From assembly GCA_010015745.1 (NCBI GenBank), contig ML978266.1:38138-102137 (forward strand): a DNA stretch of 64,000 bases. Reading direction: 5' to 3'. Below the pieces are notes generated by a model. That model made no database searches. It had not been told where the DNA came from and saw only the letters and a list, made by a program, of their open reading frames with translations. Shown one piece after another: positions 32,705 to 44,379 of the stretch. Every line of letters starts with the position of its first letter. Within the stretch, counting starts at the first letter, position 1. The translations under genes were made by a program, and so were the position numbers. This DNA is from Setomelanomma holmii. Its lineage: Eukaryota > Ascomycota > Dothideomycetes > Pleosporales > Phaeosphaeriaceae.

Positions 32705-35518
32705 ATCCGGTCAAGGGTGTCAGATGTTAAGGTCGAAGACGATGGATTGTTCTCCTCGATTTCAGGCTGGAGTATACTCTGTCAAAAAAGAGGGCAGTGT
32801 TCTTGGTGAGCTAGCTAAGCGCTCAGCGATCAAGTCTTCCCATTTCCTTTGGAATGGGACAGTGATATTGGGAGTGCTGCCAGCAGGATTGCCGTCCCCA
32901 TTACGCTATGCAGCAAACGGTCGGTGCATGGATAGCGAACAAGGCTTAGGTCTACAGGGCTGGTTCCTGACTATCCCGGAGTAGCGGTGGGATGGACCTC
33001 AAGCGTATGCGGGAGACTTCACGTGCTCGCAGGATGAGTCCCGATTGGGCTAGTCGGCCATTGCCGACGGTCGACTTGTGCTGCGGTATTGGCTAGCCGA
33101 CCGTCTTAGCTCCAATGTCTCAGAAAAAGATACGAGAGCAAGATTGGATGGCAGTACTTATTGCACATTAGGCAGACTGCATGAACGGCCTCGGAGTCGA
33201 CCTGCGACTGTCGTCACGGTGCGTGGTGTGAAGTTGTTGGCAGGAAACACTGTCGATTGAGATTGCAATGGTGCTGGAGTTCGCCAAGGCGCTAGCTAAC
33301 CAACGACACCTCCCTGTTGTGAGATCGACAACCAAAAGCTCACTTCTGTCCCTAAATCTCACACCGGAAGATCGACTTCATCCCACGTTTTGCTTCGCCC
33401 TCCTCTGGCTATAGCCCTGAACGAGGTGAAGATCTCTTGCTGCATGGGACCACCGAAGATTTCTAGAAGATTTACACATGAGTGCCTCACCGCGCGAGAT
33501 CGTCGCTCAGTACATGGCGCAGTATGCAGCCCTGTCGGAGAAGGCCGTCGCCTCAAATCTTGAACGAATGAGACCCGCTACCAGCCCAGGTAATAAGATG
33601 AAGCTCACGCCCTTGCCGCGAATAGCGGACTTGTCTCCATTGAGGGCGTTACCAGCGTTTAGTAACATCTCAGCGTGGAAGGTGGTCGCAGAAGTGGCCA
33701 ATCAATATGCGTTCAATTTGTTCAACAATAGGCTCGAATTTCCCATCATATCATCGCAGCTTCAACGGCAGCCATTCAGTGCACGATACTGAAAGCATGT
33801 GTGCCTTACGCCATCGTGAAACAGCTACAGCAGCCGGCATAGCCATTATACTGCGGACGGCGTTCGCCACACTGTTGTGGTTTTGACTTCAAGCTCTCAC
33901 TAGGCTCACCACACATATCGTGTGTATGCACAAAACTTTGGGAATGTTCACATGCACGATGGCATTATGCTACAGCCCGTGATATCGCTTCCAAGGCATT
34001 TGCAATCATTGGGGCACTGATCTTGATCTAAGTATAGTATCTTCGCCGAACAAGAAAGCATGCTCAGGAACTACAGGACACTATTCCACGGTAACTCCCC
34101 AGACCCGTTCGCTGGCTCACGAAATCCCGCCCGCACGGTCTACCCACCGGCCTTGTCCATACACAACCGCACAGTGCACCCCCAAGAATAGCAGCTCGGC
34201 CCCAGCCGACACGGAACCGAGGCTTCGGTAGACCCACCAAGTCCAGCAAGGCCACTGGGTGGCAGATGCTCCTTTCCCGTCAGACCCACTTACTACTCAC
34301 CCTAAGTCAAAACAACAGAAAGATCCTTCACAAACTCGTATCGAGATCCTTCTTCTGTAACCACTCCGGCAATGCACCAGAAGCAACCTCTGAGACGCAC
34401 CTTGCTCAGGCAGACCATACAAATTGGCTCTTGCGGGCGACTTCCCAATCTCGTTCTATTGGCATCCAAACAGCATTTTGAATTGTGTCCTGCGTGAACA
34501 TGTCCTCTTCGGGTAGAGCTACGCCGGCATCCTTACCTAAAACATGATGATATTTAAACACCGCATGTACTCCTTTCGGTATCAAACATCTCTACCAGCC
34601 GCTCACTACAGGATGGATGGACCGTTGAGCATTTGCTAACTCATACCAAAACTGTTCCCACGTTCCACCATGCTCGGCTAAAGACTCACAAGTACTCTCT
34701 ATAGACATGAAGCTGAGATCAACTGCTTCAAAAGGTCCTGTGGGCAAAGACCACTACCTTTCGACCTCATTTGCTGGCCGTACGAGTAGGGAATTTACCT
34801 ACATCTCAATTATTCCAAATCACTCGTACCCCACTACAAGTCAACGTCTTACGTGTGGCGTAACCATGTGGTGCTGCACGATCCTTGCCTATAGCTCCGT
34901 ATCTAGACACACGTCGCAGCAATGGAACTATTTGTCAAGGGCGATACATGACCCTGTAGACGCGATGCACCAATCTGGTCGCCATGGGTGGTTCACACGT
35001 GTCCTAAGTTGTGTCTGCGCATCAATCGAAGCCTCAAAAGTTGCGTGCATGAGCAAAAGATCAGGGATTATTACCGTTGTCAATTTACTCGATGAAGTAT
35101 CACAAGTTAGTTGCTGTTTATGTTTCCCGTGGAGTCAAACACAATGAGTCGAAATATCATTCAATACCTCTCGTCCTAAAGTCCCTTAAAGTATACCCCC
35201 CAACGCCGTGGTATATCCAATGCTTTGCGCATTTCATCCATATGAAACGGCATGAATGCAAGTCCTTTTCAATGTCCCTGCATCCCTGACAGAAGCAGTA
35301 GTCCGGTGAATGACAGCTCAGATGCCCGAAGAAAAAACACCTGATCGATATCCCGAAACTTTCCCGAATAAGGACACTGCCAATCCGATCCAAAGCAAGC
35401 GCAAGTGACACCTCAAATGCCTCAAAGAAGCACGCCAATAGCTCAGTTTTCTCGAAAAGCAAGATGATCCATGCCAGAGAAGCCATGAATGACACCTCAG
35501 ATAGCCCAAAGCAAAGAC
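32705..35518. other. 2.8-kb gene-poor region
   Basis: This separates the zinc-cluster gene from APN1. The largest frames (33478-33792 plus, 34707-35147 plus, 35157-35495 minus) show no domain. The first begins MSASPREIVAQYMAQYAALS and could be a small gene of 104 aa, but nothing beyond an ATG and an open frame supports it. Confidence 0.35.
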
Positions 35519-37155
35519 CTACTCGTCTTCCTCATCCTCATCCTCATCCTCAGCCTCAACCTTCTTAGCAGCCTTCTTTTTTCTAGGAGCAGCTTTTGCC
35601 TTCAGGGGTTTCGGCTCAGCGCCCTTAACTTTCGCCTTCGTAGCCTTAGCCGGCTTCGCAGCCTTCGCGAGCTTCTTATCAAACGCATCACCCGTCTTTT
35701 TACGTTCAGCATCGCCCTCCTTTTGGAGTTTTGCCTCAAGCTCCCTAAACTCATCGGACTCGACGTCCATGCCCACAAGGCTCTCCAGCATCTTGATTTC
35801 GCGCGCCCAGATGCTCTTGTCCTCGAACTTCTTGCCGTCTTCGCCGATGACGTCGACAGGAGTCTCGAGGACCATGGGGAGTCTATGAAGACGAGTATCG
35901 TTGACGATGTTGTGGAAGGCGCGGAGCCCGAGGTAACCGGTGCCGATGCGCGCGTGGAGGTCGCGGTTGCTGGAGAATGGCGCTTTGCTGTCGTTGATGT
36001 GAAGGGCTTTGAGAAACTTCAGACCAATGACCTCGTCGAACTTCTTCATGGTCTCAGCATATGCCTCGGGCGTGCGCAAGTCATAGCCTGCGGCGAAGAC
36101 GTGGCACGTATCGAGGCAGACTCCAACGCGGGTCTGGTCGTCAACCAGATCGATGATTTCCTTGAGGTCTTTGAAGGTGCCGCCAATGGTATTGCCTAAG
36201 GTTGCCATGGTCTCGAGTACAGGCACAGTCTTGCCCGTAGCTGGATCCTTGTGGGCTCGATTGATGGCCTCGGCAATGAGGCGAATGCCCTCTTCACGAG
36301 TCGTCGCGTTAGCATTTCCAGGGTGGAAGTTGTAGAGCAAGATGCCGAGTCTATCACAGCGAATCAAATCATCGAGGAAGGAGTCGTAGGCTTGTTTCTT
36401 GCGATCGGTATCCGGATGCGCGAGGTTGACGAGGTATGAGCCATGAGGTAAGCAACATTTGGCAGGATCGATGTCGTGTTCTTTGCAACCAGCAATGAAC
36501 AGCTTCGCAAACTCAGGGTCAAGCGGAGGATTCTCCCACTTGCGCTGGTTCTTCATGAAGAGAGCGAACGCATTGGCACTGTTGAAGTCAGTCGTGAAAC
36601 TCGATCATTGCGATGGTGGACTTACCCGATCATCAAGAGGTTGGTTATGGCATTATGAATGCCTAACATCCGTGTAACCGGTCCGTGTTAGTGTATAATC
36701 TCCTTGATTGTGAATGGGTATGGGCAAAACTAACCACCAGCAGTGCTGACATGGGCACCAATGGATACTGACGAGCCTTGAGTTCTCGGGACAACCATAG
36801 TTATCGTCTCCTTCTTCTTGGTGGTCCTCTTCTTGGTGACCTTCACCTCGCCTACACCGTCTTGTTCGACCTTGACCTTCTCTTCCACCGTCTTCTCGTC
36901 GACTTCAACCTCATCCTTCTTGCCACGGCGCCGTTTCGCTGGAGGTGACTTGATGGATGCATCTACATCATCCTCCGTCATGACTGTAGTCGACCTCTTT
37001 GTAGTGCTCTTGGTGGTCTTCGCCTCTGCCACTGCGTCTGCCTTCCTCTTCTTGCTGGTCGTGATCGAGACTCTTTTGTCGACTTCACCGAGCAAAGTCT
37101 CGTCCATAGAAGACAGAGGTGACTCCGATGAAGGGCTGGGCAGTTGTCCCGCCAT
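35519..37155 (-). CDS. APN1: AP endonuclease, endonuclease IV family (505 aa)
   Basis: Apn1 cuts DNA 5' to abasic sites and removes 3' blocking groups in base excision repair, using three zinc ions. The exons are 37155-36735, 36662-36626 and 36578-35519. The introns are 72 bases (GTTAGT...TTAG) and 47 bases (GTAAGT...ACAG). The joined core reads SIGAHVSTAGG, IHNAITNLLMIGANAFALFM and KNQRKWENPPL. It then shows CCLPHGSYLVNLAHP, NFHPGNA, VLETMATLGNTIGGTF, VGVCLDTCHVFAAGYDL, ALHINDSKAPFSSNRD and HARIGTGYLG, all standard endonuclease IV segments including the metal-binding His, Glu and Asp residues. Both ends are charged: a Lys-rich N-terminal region and a C-terminus with KAK repeats ending in EDEDEDEEDE, probably nuclear targeting. 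An in-frame ATG at 37638 would add 161 residues. Confidence 0.93.
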
Positions 37156-37867
37156 GTTGAAGTCTGTCAGGAGCGGTGTTCGAGGCGGGGTCGTGGTAGT
37201 TGTCGAAAGCGTGGTGTAGGAGTGACCGAAGTAAAGAGGGGTGAGGAGGTTTGTATCGGCGCCCGAGAGCAGGTGGCTATAGCGTGTGCGGAGGTGACGG
37301 TGAGTGTGAACCCATTCGAAGTGAGAGAGCACGCCCCTGACGTAGCTAAGCGCGTTCTTCGAGGTGAAGCACGATTTCGCGGCTGACGTTTGTAGATGGA
37401 ATTGGGTGACGTCTCTCGGGCGAAATCGGAGGCCAGAGATCCTCTGATATCGACAGCGTGCAGGACCTTCGAGGTGAATGTATCGAGACGTCCTAGAAGT
37501 ATTGGCGACGGTGGACTTGGGATGCGACTTCGATGACGAGCATATCAGGAAAGAGTGATCGTGTACGGTTCTCGTGAAGGAGCGACTTGTATGGAAAGGA
37601 AAAAGTAACGAATCATGAAGATACGACAAAATTCTCATCAAATGACTGCTGAAAAGTAGATCTTCACGGTGACGAACGTCAAGTCGCGATCCGCCTGCAT
37701 GGACCGGACGCGACACGTGTGCACGTGCATCAGCCACTTCCGTCCCCCGCCGAAAAGTTAATCGATAAGAAATCAACTCCAAAAAATCTGGCCCACATCC
37801 CGCACCCTCTACACCACCACGCCCACGCCTCTGTTTACCCGCATAACCCACCCACACCACCGCCACC
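37156..37867. promoter_or_regulatory. Divergent region between APN1 and DIM1
   Basis: These 712 bases separate the ATG chosen for APN1 from that of DIM1. The minus frame stays open through all of it, so part could be APN1 coding sequence from an upstream start. Otherwise it is a shared promoter. Confidence 0.45.
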
Positions 37868-39016
37868 ATGCCCAAAGACAAGCGAAAACGCAATAATGTC
37901 ACCGCCGACTCCTCGCCGTACTCCAAACCCTCCGCGAAAGCATCGGCCGCCCACTCCATCTTCAAAATGGACAAGGACCTAGGCCAACACATTCTCAAAA
38001 ACCCCGGTGTCGCCAGCGCAATCGTCGCCAAAGCCTCTCTCAAACAATCTGACCACGTCCTCGAAGTCGGACCTGGAACCGGCAATCTCACAGTCCTTAT
38101 CCTGAAAGCAGCAAAGGCAGTCACCGCAGTCGAAATGGATCCCCGAATGGCTGCCGAACTGACCAAGCGCGTCCAAGGCACACCCGAAGCGAAGCGACTC
38201 AAAGTTATGTTGGGCGATGTGATCAAAACCGAGCTCCCGCATTTCGACGTCTGCATCTCCAACACACCCTACCAAATCTCCTCGCCCTTGGTCTTCAAAC
38301 TCCTCAGCCTCCCACACCCGCCCCGGTCCTGCGTCCTCATGTTCCAGCGCGAGTTCGCGATGCGTCTGTTCGCCAAGCCCGGCGAGAAACTGTACAGCAG
38401 ATTGAGCGTCAACGTGCAAATGTGGGCCAAGGTGTCGCACGTCATGAAAGTCGGGAGGAATAACTTCAACCCTCCGCCGCTGGTCGAGAGTAACGTGGTG
38501 CGCATCGAGCCGAAACATCCCCGGCCACAAATCGCGTACGAGGAGTGGGATGGATTGTTGCGTATTGCATTTGTGCGCAAGAATCGAACCCTACGCGCCT
38601 CATTTCTCGGCACCGCCGCCGTGGTCGAACTCCTAGCATCAAACTACCGCCTATTCTGCGCACAGAACGACATTCCCCTCGACGACTCCCCGCTCGATCC
38701 CAACGCCCCCGAAACAGAAACCATGGATGTCGACCCCACTACCGGTGCAGAGGAAGAATTCCAAGGCTTCAGCGATCCAGACGATCCAGACGACGAATTG
38801 CCCGATTTCTTCAAGCAGATGCAAGCCGCGGCGAAGCCAAAGAACGGGCTGCACAGGAAGAAAAAAGGGCGGGTGAGTGAGTTGGTTAGGGAGAAGGTGC
38901 GTAAGGTGCTCGAGGAGGATACGCAGCTTGCGGATAAGCGCGCGAGGCTTTGTGATGAGGGGGACTTTTTGAAGTTGTTGTATGCGTTCAATCAGGAGGG
39001 TATACATTTCAGCTAG
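37868..39016 (+). CDS. DIM1: 18S rRNA adenine dimethyltransferase Dim1 (382 aa)
   Basis: Dim1 dimethylates the two adjacent adenosines near the 3' end of 18S rRNA and is needed for pre-rRNA processing in the nucleolus. It is a single-exon gene, with the ATG right after the CCACCGCCACC context. The sequence shows DLGQHILKNPGVASAIVAKA, the SAM-binding VLEVGPGTGNLT (about residues 64-75), AVEMDPRMAAEL, the catalytic SNTPYQISSPLVFKLL (about 130, the N-x-P-Y motif) and the Dim1-specific C-terminal region. At 382 aa it is longer than yeast Dim1 (318 aa), because of an acidic insert (DPDDPDDELPDFF) and a basic stretch (GLHRKKKGRVSELVREK). It is divergent from APN1 and convergent with HIS7, 137 bases away. 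Confidence 0.95.
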   Translation: MPKDKRKRNNVTADSSPYSKPSAKASAAHSIFKMDKDLGQHILKNPGVASAIVAKASLKQSDHVLEVGPGTGNLTVLILKAAKAVTAVEMDPRMAAELTKRVQGTPEAKRLKVMLGDVIKTELPHFDVCISNTPYQISSPLVFKLLSLPHPPRSCVLMFQREFAMRLFAKPGEKLYSRLSVNVQMWAKVSHVMKVGRNNFNPPPLVESNVVRIEPKHPRPQIAYEEWDGLLRIAFVRKNRTLRASFLGTAAVVELLASNYRLFCAQNDIPLDDSPLDPNAPETETMDVDPTTGAEEEFQGFSDPDDPDDELPDFFKQMQAAAKPKNGLHRKKKGRVSELVREKVRKVLEEDTQLADKRARLCDEGDFLKLLYAFNQEGIHFS

Positions 39017-39153
39017 TTGTGTGGACGAAGGGACGAGATCATGGGCATTTCACGGCGTTACGATACGAAGCATTTCTGGCGTTCTGGGAAATGGGATACC
39101 AAAAAGCATGGCGTTCACTTCTATCGCCCTATCTGTCAATGTCTACATCGAAT

Positions 39154-40875
39154 CTATATATCCTCTTCAAACGGCCTAACCGACTGCCCCTTCTCCTGCA
39201 AGTGATCCTTAACTTGCTTAACCGTATACTCCCCTCTATGAAACATGCCCGCTCCAAGCGCAGCGTCCGTCCTCGTCTCGCGAAACACTTCATCAAAGTG
39301 TCCAGGATGACCTGCCCCACTACTCGCAATGACCGGGATCTTGATAGCGTCTTTGACATCGTTGATCAGCTCGAGGTCAAAGCCGCTATTACTGCCGTCT
39401 TTGTCTATGCAGTTGAGCAGGATTTCTCCGGCGCCCATGGCTTCTACGGCTGTCACGAGTTGCCGGACATTGAAGTCGCGTCCTTCGCGACCCCCTTTGA
39501 TGGTACATTGGTACCAGCAGTATTGCTCGCCGTTGGGACCCGGAGTGCTGGTCTTGATGGTGTGGTGTGGTGTATCATCGGGCGAGGAGACGTATACGCG
39601 TTTTGGATCGACGCTGATAACGACGGCTTGGTTACCGTACGCGGAGGAAATGGTTTCTATGGCCGTGGTTCCCGACAACTTGCTGCCGCGGGCATAGTAC
39701 TCCTCTGCTGCGGTGACGGCGTCAGAGCCGATGCTGACTTTGTCTGCGCCAGACTTGAAGTACATGGTTGCAATGTCGAGCGCAGAGATCTTTGTGCCAT
39801 CTGTGTCTACTGTGTCGCGTATGCCACCACCTATTGTCAACGGAACAAAGACTGTTTCACTGGTTCGTTGGAGGATCTCGAGCATCGGTGTGTCAGCGAC
39901 GGGGCAGTTTCGGAACGATGTGATGTTGAGGAAGGTCACTTCGTCGGCGCCTTGCTCGTAGTATTTCCTTGCCATATCCACAGGCTTGCCCAGGTTGCGC
40001 ACGGCATTGCCTGCGCCCTCCTTTTCTCGCACATCGTATTGGTCACCCTTCGTCACCACGAGGTCCCCTTGGTCGTTCGTTCGTACATCGAGACATGCGA
40101 TAACGCGGCGCGTAAGTCCTTCACGTGTCGCCGCTGCCGATGGCTTCTCTGGGAGCTGTTGTGATTTCTTCCCATCCAGGAATGCCTTGATGACGCGCAA
40201 ACCTGCCGCACCGCTTTTCTCGGGGTGAAATTGTGTCGCAAAAACGTTGTCCTTGGTTACTGCCCCTACAAACTCCTCTTCGCCGTACCGCGCAGTTGCA
40301 ACTGCCCAGCCATCCTTCTCGAGTTTGCCCTCTTCGTATAGCGCGGCGTAGGAGTGAACGTAGTAGTACTTGGAGGTCGGTCGCAGGCCGTACAGCGATT
40401 CGTCGGTGACTTCGCCTGTCCGCGATGTGTTTGCGCTGTTCCATCCAATGTGCGGCACGCTCTTGTCCTTGTCGTCGAATTTGCGAAGGCGAGATGGGAT
40501 GACGCCAAGTCCTCTGACCTGTGGGTCTTCCTCTGAGCCCTCGAATAGTGCTTGTAGACCAACGCATATTCCCATAAATGGCTTGCCGGCCTTTATGTGG
40601 TCGCGTATCGGCTCGGTATAGCCTGCCTTCTCTAACTGCGACAGACAATGTCCAAAGTGGCCGACGCCAGGGATGATGAGTTTCTAGGGATGGAGCTGTA
40701 TCAGCGCGAGTCAACATGTGTGCGCATATCATACGTGGATGGACAGTCATACTTCTGCTGAGGGCACATCGGCGGGCGACTTTACCCATGCGACTGTGTA
40801 GCCGACCTTTTCAATGGCATTGACGAGTGAGCGGACATTGCCCGCGACGTAGTCCAGGAGATGGACCGTAGGCAT
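39154..40875 (-). CDS. HIS7: Imidazole glycerol phosphate synthase, HisH-HisF fusion (550 aa)
   Basis: This bifunctional enzyme makes imidazole glycerol phosphate and AICAR in histidine synthesis. The N-terminal glutaminase passes ammonia to the C-terminal cyclase. The exons are 40875-40753 and 40683-39154, with a 69-base intron (GTATGA...CTAG) joining SPADVPSAE to KLIIPGVGHFG. The glutaminase domain has the nucleophile in MGICVGLQ (Cys about 81) and His-Glu in FHPEKSG (about residue 197). The cyclase starts near RRVIACLDVR (about 235) with a first catalytic Asp there, and has LTIGGGIRD and DKDGSNSGFD with the second Asp. The length matches yeast His7 (552). It is divergent from IMP3 with 280 bases between their ATGs, and in fungi is generally under amino-acid starvation control. 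Confidence 0.96.
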
Positions 40876-41155
40876 GATTGCGTATAGTCGAGACGGTAGG
40901 AGAGTAGAGTAATGAGCGTCTGGAGTCAGTCAATGTAAAAATGTTTGGACCCCGCCAGTCATTGGAAGGGTGGGGCAGTGACGATTTGACGTTAGAAATT
41001 TAGCGCGCCGGGGAAAATGTTCGGAGCTTCAACTTTTGAGCATCCACGCTGCGACCGCCGCGACCCGCCAAAAGTCCGCACCCCCACGTTAAGAACGCTC
41101 TCAACTTTACCGTGCCACACTAGAGGATAGTTGCGACTGTTGTACTGTCCTCAAG
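40876..41155. promoter_or_regulatory. Shared divergent promoter, HIS7/IMP3
   Basis: These 280 bases lie between two start codons. A TGAGTCA-type Gcn4/CpcA half-like site, TGGAGTCAGTCAATG, lies near 40920-40934 just upstream of HIS7, and the region also holds a TGACGATTTGACG direct repeat at 40979-40991. Assignment as cross-pathway control sites is tentative. Confidence 0.45.
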
Positions 41156-41828
41156 ATGGTCAGAAGGCTCAAGTATCATGAGCAGAAGCTGCTCAAAAAG
41201 GTAAGAGCCATGCATCGCACTTTCCCCTTCACTGGACTCACCTCTACCAGGTCGACTTCAACACCTACAAATCCGACAATGACCACCGAGAAGCGGCAGT
41301 CATGCGCCGGTATGCCATCCAAGGCCGCGACGACTACCGCAAGTACAACCAGCTCTGTGGCTCCATGCGCCAACTCGCCCACCGACTCGCAAATCTCGAC
41401 CCCTCCGACCCCTTCCGACGGAAGCACGAGGATCTGATGCTCGAGAAACTCTTCGATATGGGCATATTAGGCACGGGTGGCGGCGGCCGAGGGAAGCTGA
41501 GCGACGTCGAACACAAGGTCACAGTTTCTGCTTTTGCGCGGAGACGACTGCCAGTCATCATGACTAGACTGCGCATGTCAGATCACATACAGGCCGCCAT
41601 TAAGCTCATAGAGCAGGGTCATGTCCGAGTAGGAACAGATGTCATCACAGATCCAGCATACCTAGTCACTCGGTGAGTCTTGCATGGCGGGGAACCTGTG
41701 CATAAACAGTCACTAACGGAAACAGGAACATGGAGGACTTTGTGACCTGGGTCGACTCGAGCAAGATCAAGAGAAACATCATGAAGTACCGCGACAAGCT
41801 CGACGACTTTGAGCTCGAAGCACTATAA
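41156..41828 (+). CDS. IMP3: U3 small nucleolar RNP protein Imp3 (189 aa)
   Basis: Imp3 is an S4-domain RNA-binding protein of the small-subunit processome. It bridges U3 snoRNA and pre-rRNA in the nucleolus. The exons are 41156-41200, 41251-41672 and 41726-41828, with introns of 50 bases (GTAAGA...CCAG) and 53 bases (GTGAGT...ACAG). The N-terminus, MVRRLKYHEQKLLKK joined to VDFNTYKSDNDHREAAVMRR, is diagnostic. The S4 domain covers roughly residues 105-165 (RRLPVIMTRLRMSDHIQAA, IEQGHVRVGTDVI). The C-terminus is MEDFVTWVDSSKIKRNIM. The length agrees with yeast Imp3 (183 aa). Its short first coding exon is typical of ribosome-biogenesis genes in this group. Confidence 0.96.
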
Positions 41829-42996
41829 AGGGGATACATCACATCATTCATTGGGTGGCGTTTATGGATACCACAGCATAACCAGGCGTTTCCTTTCAGC
41901 ATATCCGTTGTTAACAGTATACTTCTCCGCGCCTTCCAGAATGGACTAAGACGTCTTTCGATTACTCGAGTTCACCGGCTCCTACTATATCGCGTCTCTC
42001 AACACATAATACTGACTGCGTTTATATCGCATGATACTTGGTCTCTCAGAAAAGCAATACGGTTTCAGTAGGAGGCGACGTGACCGTGAGTATGCTAATG
42101 TTCCAGGCGCAGAAGTTGTAATGAAATCGACGGCCACAATAGAAGCCTCGTAGCGATGCATGGTCGCTTGTCTATGCATGGTGTATGCGATGCGGGTTGA
42201 GTAACATACGTGCTTTGTTGCTACAGACACTTATCTTTGCCCACACATTTGGAGCACTGAGGACGCTTTCTCTCAGAATTGGCTGGACATGGGAGATGGC
42301 GATTGGTAAGGGTGAAGCAGTAAGACACAAAGCTTGAAACCAGCATCCGCTTAAATGCTTTTCCATTCAGCTTCCCAAATTTAATTGCTGATATGACATT
42401 CATGGGTAGTAGATTTGATAACCTCCACATGTTGAGGATACTGAGCGACTGACACGGTGCCAGACTATACTATACGATACGTTTCTGTAGCCGAATTGCT
42501 CTTGACATGACGAGACGTCATAGTCTACCAATCATTGCATGTCTTTCCATACGCTCACATTAGTAATGTTCTTCAAGAAGTGTGGCTTGCTGCGCCCCGA
42601 TGAGGCAGGCGCTGTTCAGCAAATCAGGGCAGCCGCTGCCTTGATTCACTAAATCCAGCCTACTTCGAACTTTCCCTTCTGTTGCCAGCGAGCAGACGAC
42701 CTTGTAATTGATTTGGGTACAGTACTTCCAACCGCAGATATCCCAGGGCTTCATATCTGCTCAACGTGGGACTTTGGCTAGGAAAGATTTGTCCCAGGCA
42801 CGACTTAGAGTTGTTTAATTGAATAGACCGATCTCTTCCGGGACGCATTGGCACGTAAATTTTCGGCTTCTCGGGTCTGAGTTCGACGTGAGCCATTGTC
42901 GCTCGAATTGCGACGCCTCCTTCGCACTGTACCAGCCTGCCTTTCCATAAGTGTAACCATCGTCTGTTCCGAGGCAGGAGACAGGAGCAGGTAGAC
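41829..42996. other. Intergenic region
   Basis: These 1.17 kb hold only short frames (for example 42660-43088 minus) that overlap the HET pseudogene start or lack motifs. Confidence 0.4.
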
Positions 42997-44379
42997 ATGA
43001 CCGAGCCCGTTGACAAGGCCCCCAAGGCCTTTCGCATGGACAACGTCCAGGACGCACTACCAAGGAAACATAGCCGTATGGAAAGCACCGTGGGAAAACC
43101 TCCAAACGATCATGGTGTGCACTCAACGAATTATGTTTACAAGGATCTCAGCCGGACTTCTCGTCAAATCAGACTTTTGCAGATTCCTCTGCCAGTCACC
43201 CCGCTACATTTCAAAAGATGGGCAATGTCATGGGACATACCAATTTGTCGTCTCAAAAAGTTCAGTTTGGACAAAGCCCCACAGTTCGTGGCCTTGTCAT
43301 ACATGTGGGGAGATAGCAACGCACCGAAGGAGCACGTCACAATCAACGAACGTCGCTTGAAGGTCACCAAAACTTTAGCGAACTTCCTGTGCTTCTTTCG
43401 GAGCGACTCTTCAACACCAATATGCCGTTTTCATGGACTGTAAGGGTGTCAAAGACGCGTACTGCGAAAGATCCGCAACAGCTGACAGACACAGGACCAG
43501 ATCTGCATCAACCAGAAAAGCCCCAGTGAGAGAATCCATGCTGTCAGCTACATGTCAGCCATATATCGGCAAGCGTATTGCGTGATCACATGGCTGGGAT
43601 AGAGTGACGAGATCATAACGACGGCAAGATTATTCGTCTCATCCAACTACTCGTCAGCCGATGACTTGTTAATGTTGCTAAACAACCGATGCTTCACGCG
43701 ACTGTGACTCGTCCAGGAGATCTTTCTTGCTCGTGAGGTGCATATGCTTTGCGGCAAAGTCAGGATTCCCCTCGGCTACATGCAACGCTGAGCCCAATCA
43801 CATCTCAGAAGAAGTACCGCGCATATCGTAAATTGCTCTCTCTACCTTCTCTGGAACTCCGTTCACAACCAGAATGGCAGAGAGCTTGGGGAATTGCTTG
43901 ATCGATATGTCAATCAGAAATTCAAAGCTCCAAAAGATAGGCCCTACGCTCTTGTCGGACTGGTTCCAGCCCTCGAAGAGCTCACTATCGATTACCAAAG
44001 GTCCAGACGCGCCATCTACGCCGACACCGTCAAGGCTCTGGTACGAAGTTGGCATAAAGACCAACGTACTTATCATAATCCGGGACCGCCATCTTACGTT
44101 AAGCCCTTGAAGCTGCTGGCTCGGGCATGGTTATCAGCTCGTGTCCTTCCTCGACTGGACGAATTGATCGACCGTAGTGAGGGGTTACCGGACTCAACGT
44201 GGTGTGGCAAGGTGTACGAAATCTTCTCCAGAACAGACGTGGAAACCTCAAACCACGATGAAGGGCAAGACGATGAAGAAGGGGATGACGATGAAGAAGG
44301 GGAGGGCGATGAAGAGGGGGAGGGCGATGAAAAGGGGAGGACGAAGATGAAGGCCAAAACGGCAGGAAGCGCAGAATGA
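42997..44379 (+). pseudogene. HET-domain pseudogene related to the gene at 2155-3547
   Basis: The layout matches the intact HET gene at 2155-3547, including the single intron position. Exon 1 starts at ATG 42997 and shows SRTSRQIRLLQI, WDIPICRLKKFSL and FVALSYMWGDS. An intron (43440 to about 43494, GTAAGG...ACAG) then restores DQICINQ. At least three lesions are visible: a frame change just before the intron (the frame needed for TGG ACT differs from that of the upstream exon), a TAG in ITWLG-stop-SDE (about 43601), and a TGA in FTRL-stop-LVQE (about 43706), where the intact gene has Trp (RLWIVQE). The end is open again (LLDRYVNQKFKAPKDRPYAL, then ELTIDYQ) and finishes in an acidic repeat tail. 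It probably no longer makes a HET protein. Confidence 0.85.
44257..44340 (+). repeat. 18-bp coding tandem repeat, acidic tail of the HET pseudogene
   Basis: About four imperfect 18-base units (GATGAAGAAGGGGAGGGC type) encode DEEGEG repeats. The tract lies after TWCGKVYE, the same place where the related gene has a Lys-rich repeat after TWCIKVFQ. Confidence 0.75.

Noticed and set aside
37868..38265. Long minus-strand frame antisense to DIM1 running into APN1
   Set aside because: It covers the clearly coding start of DIM1 on the other strand. The frame is open by base composition only. APN1 is better started at 37155 or at most 37638.
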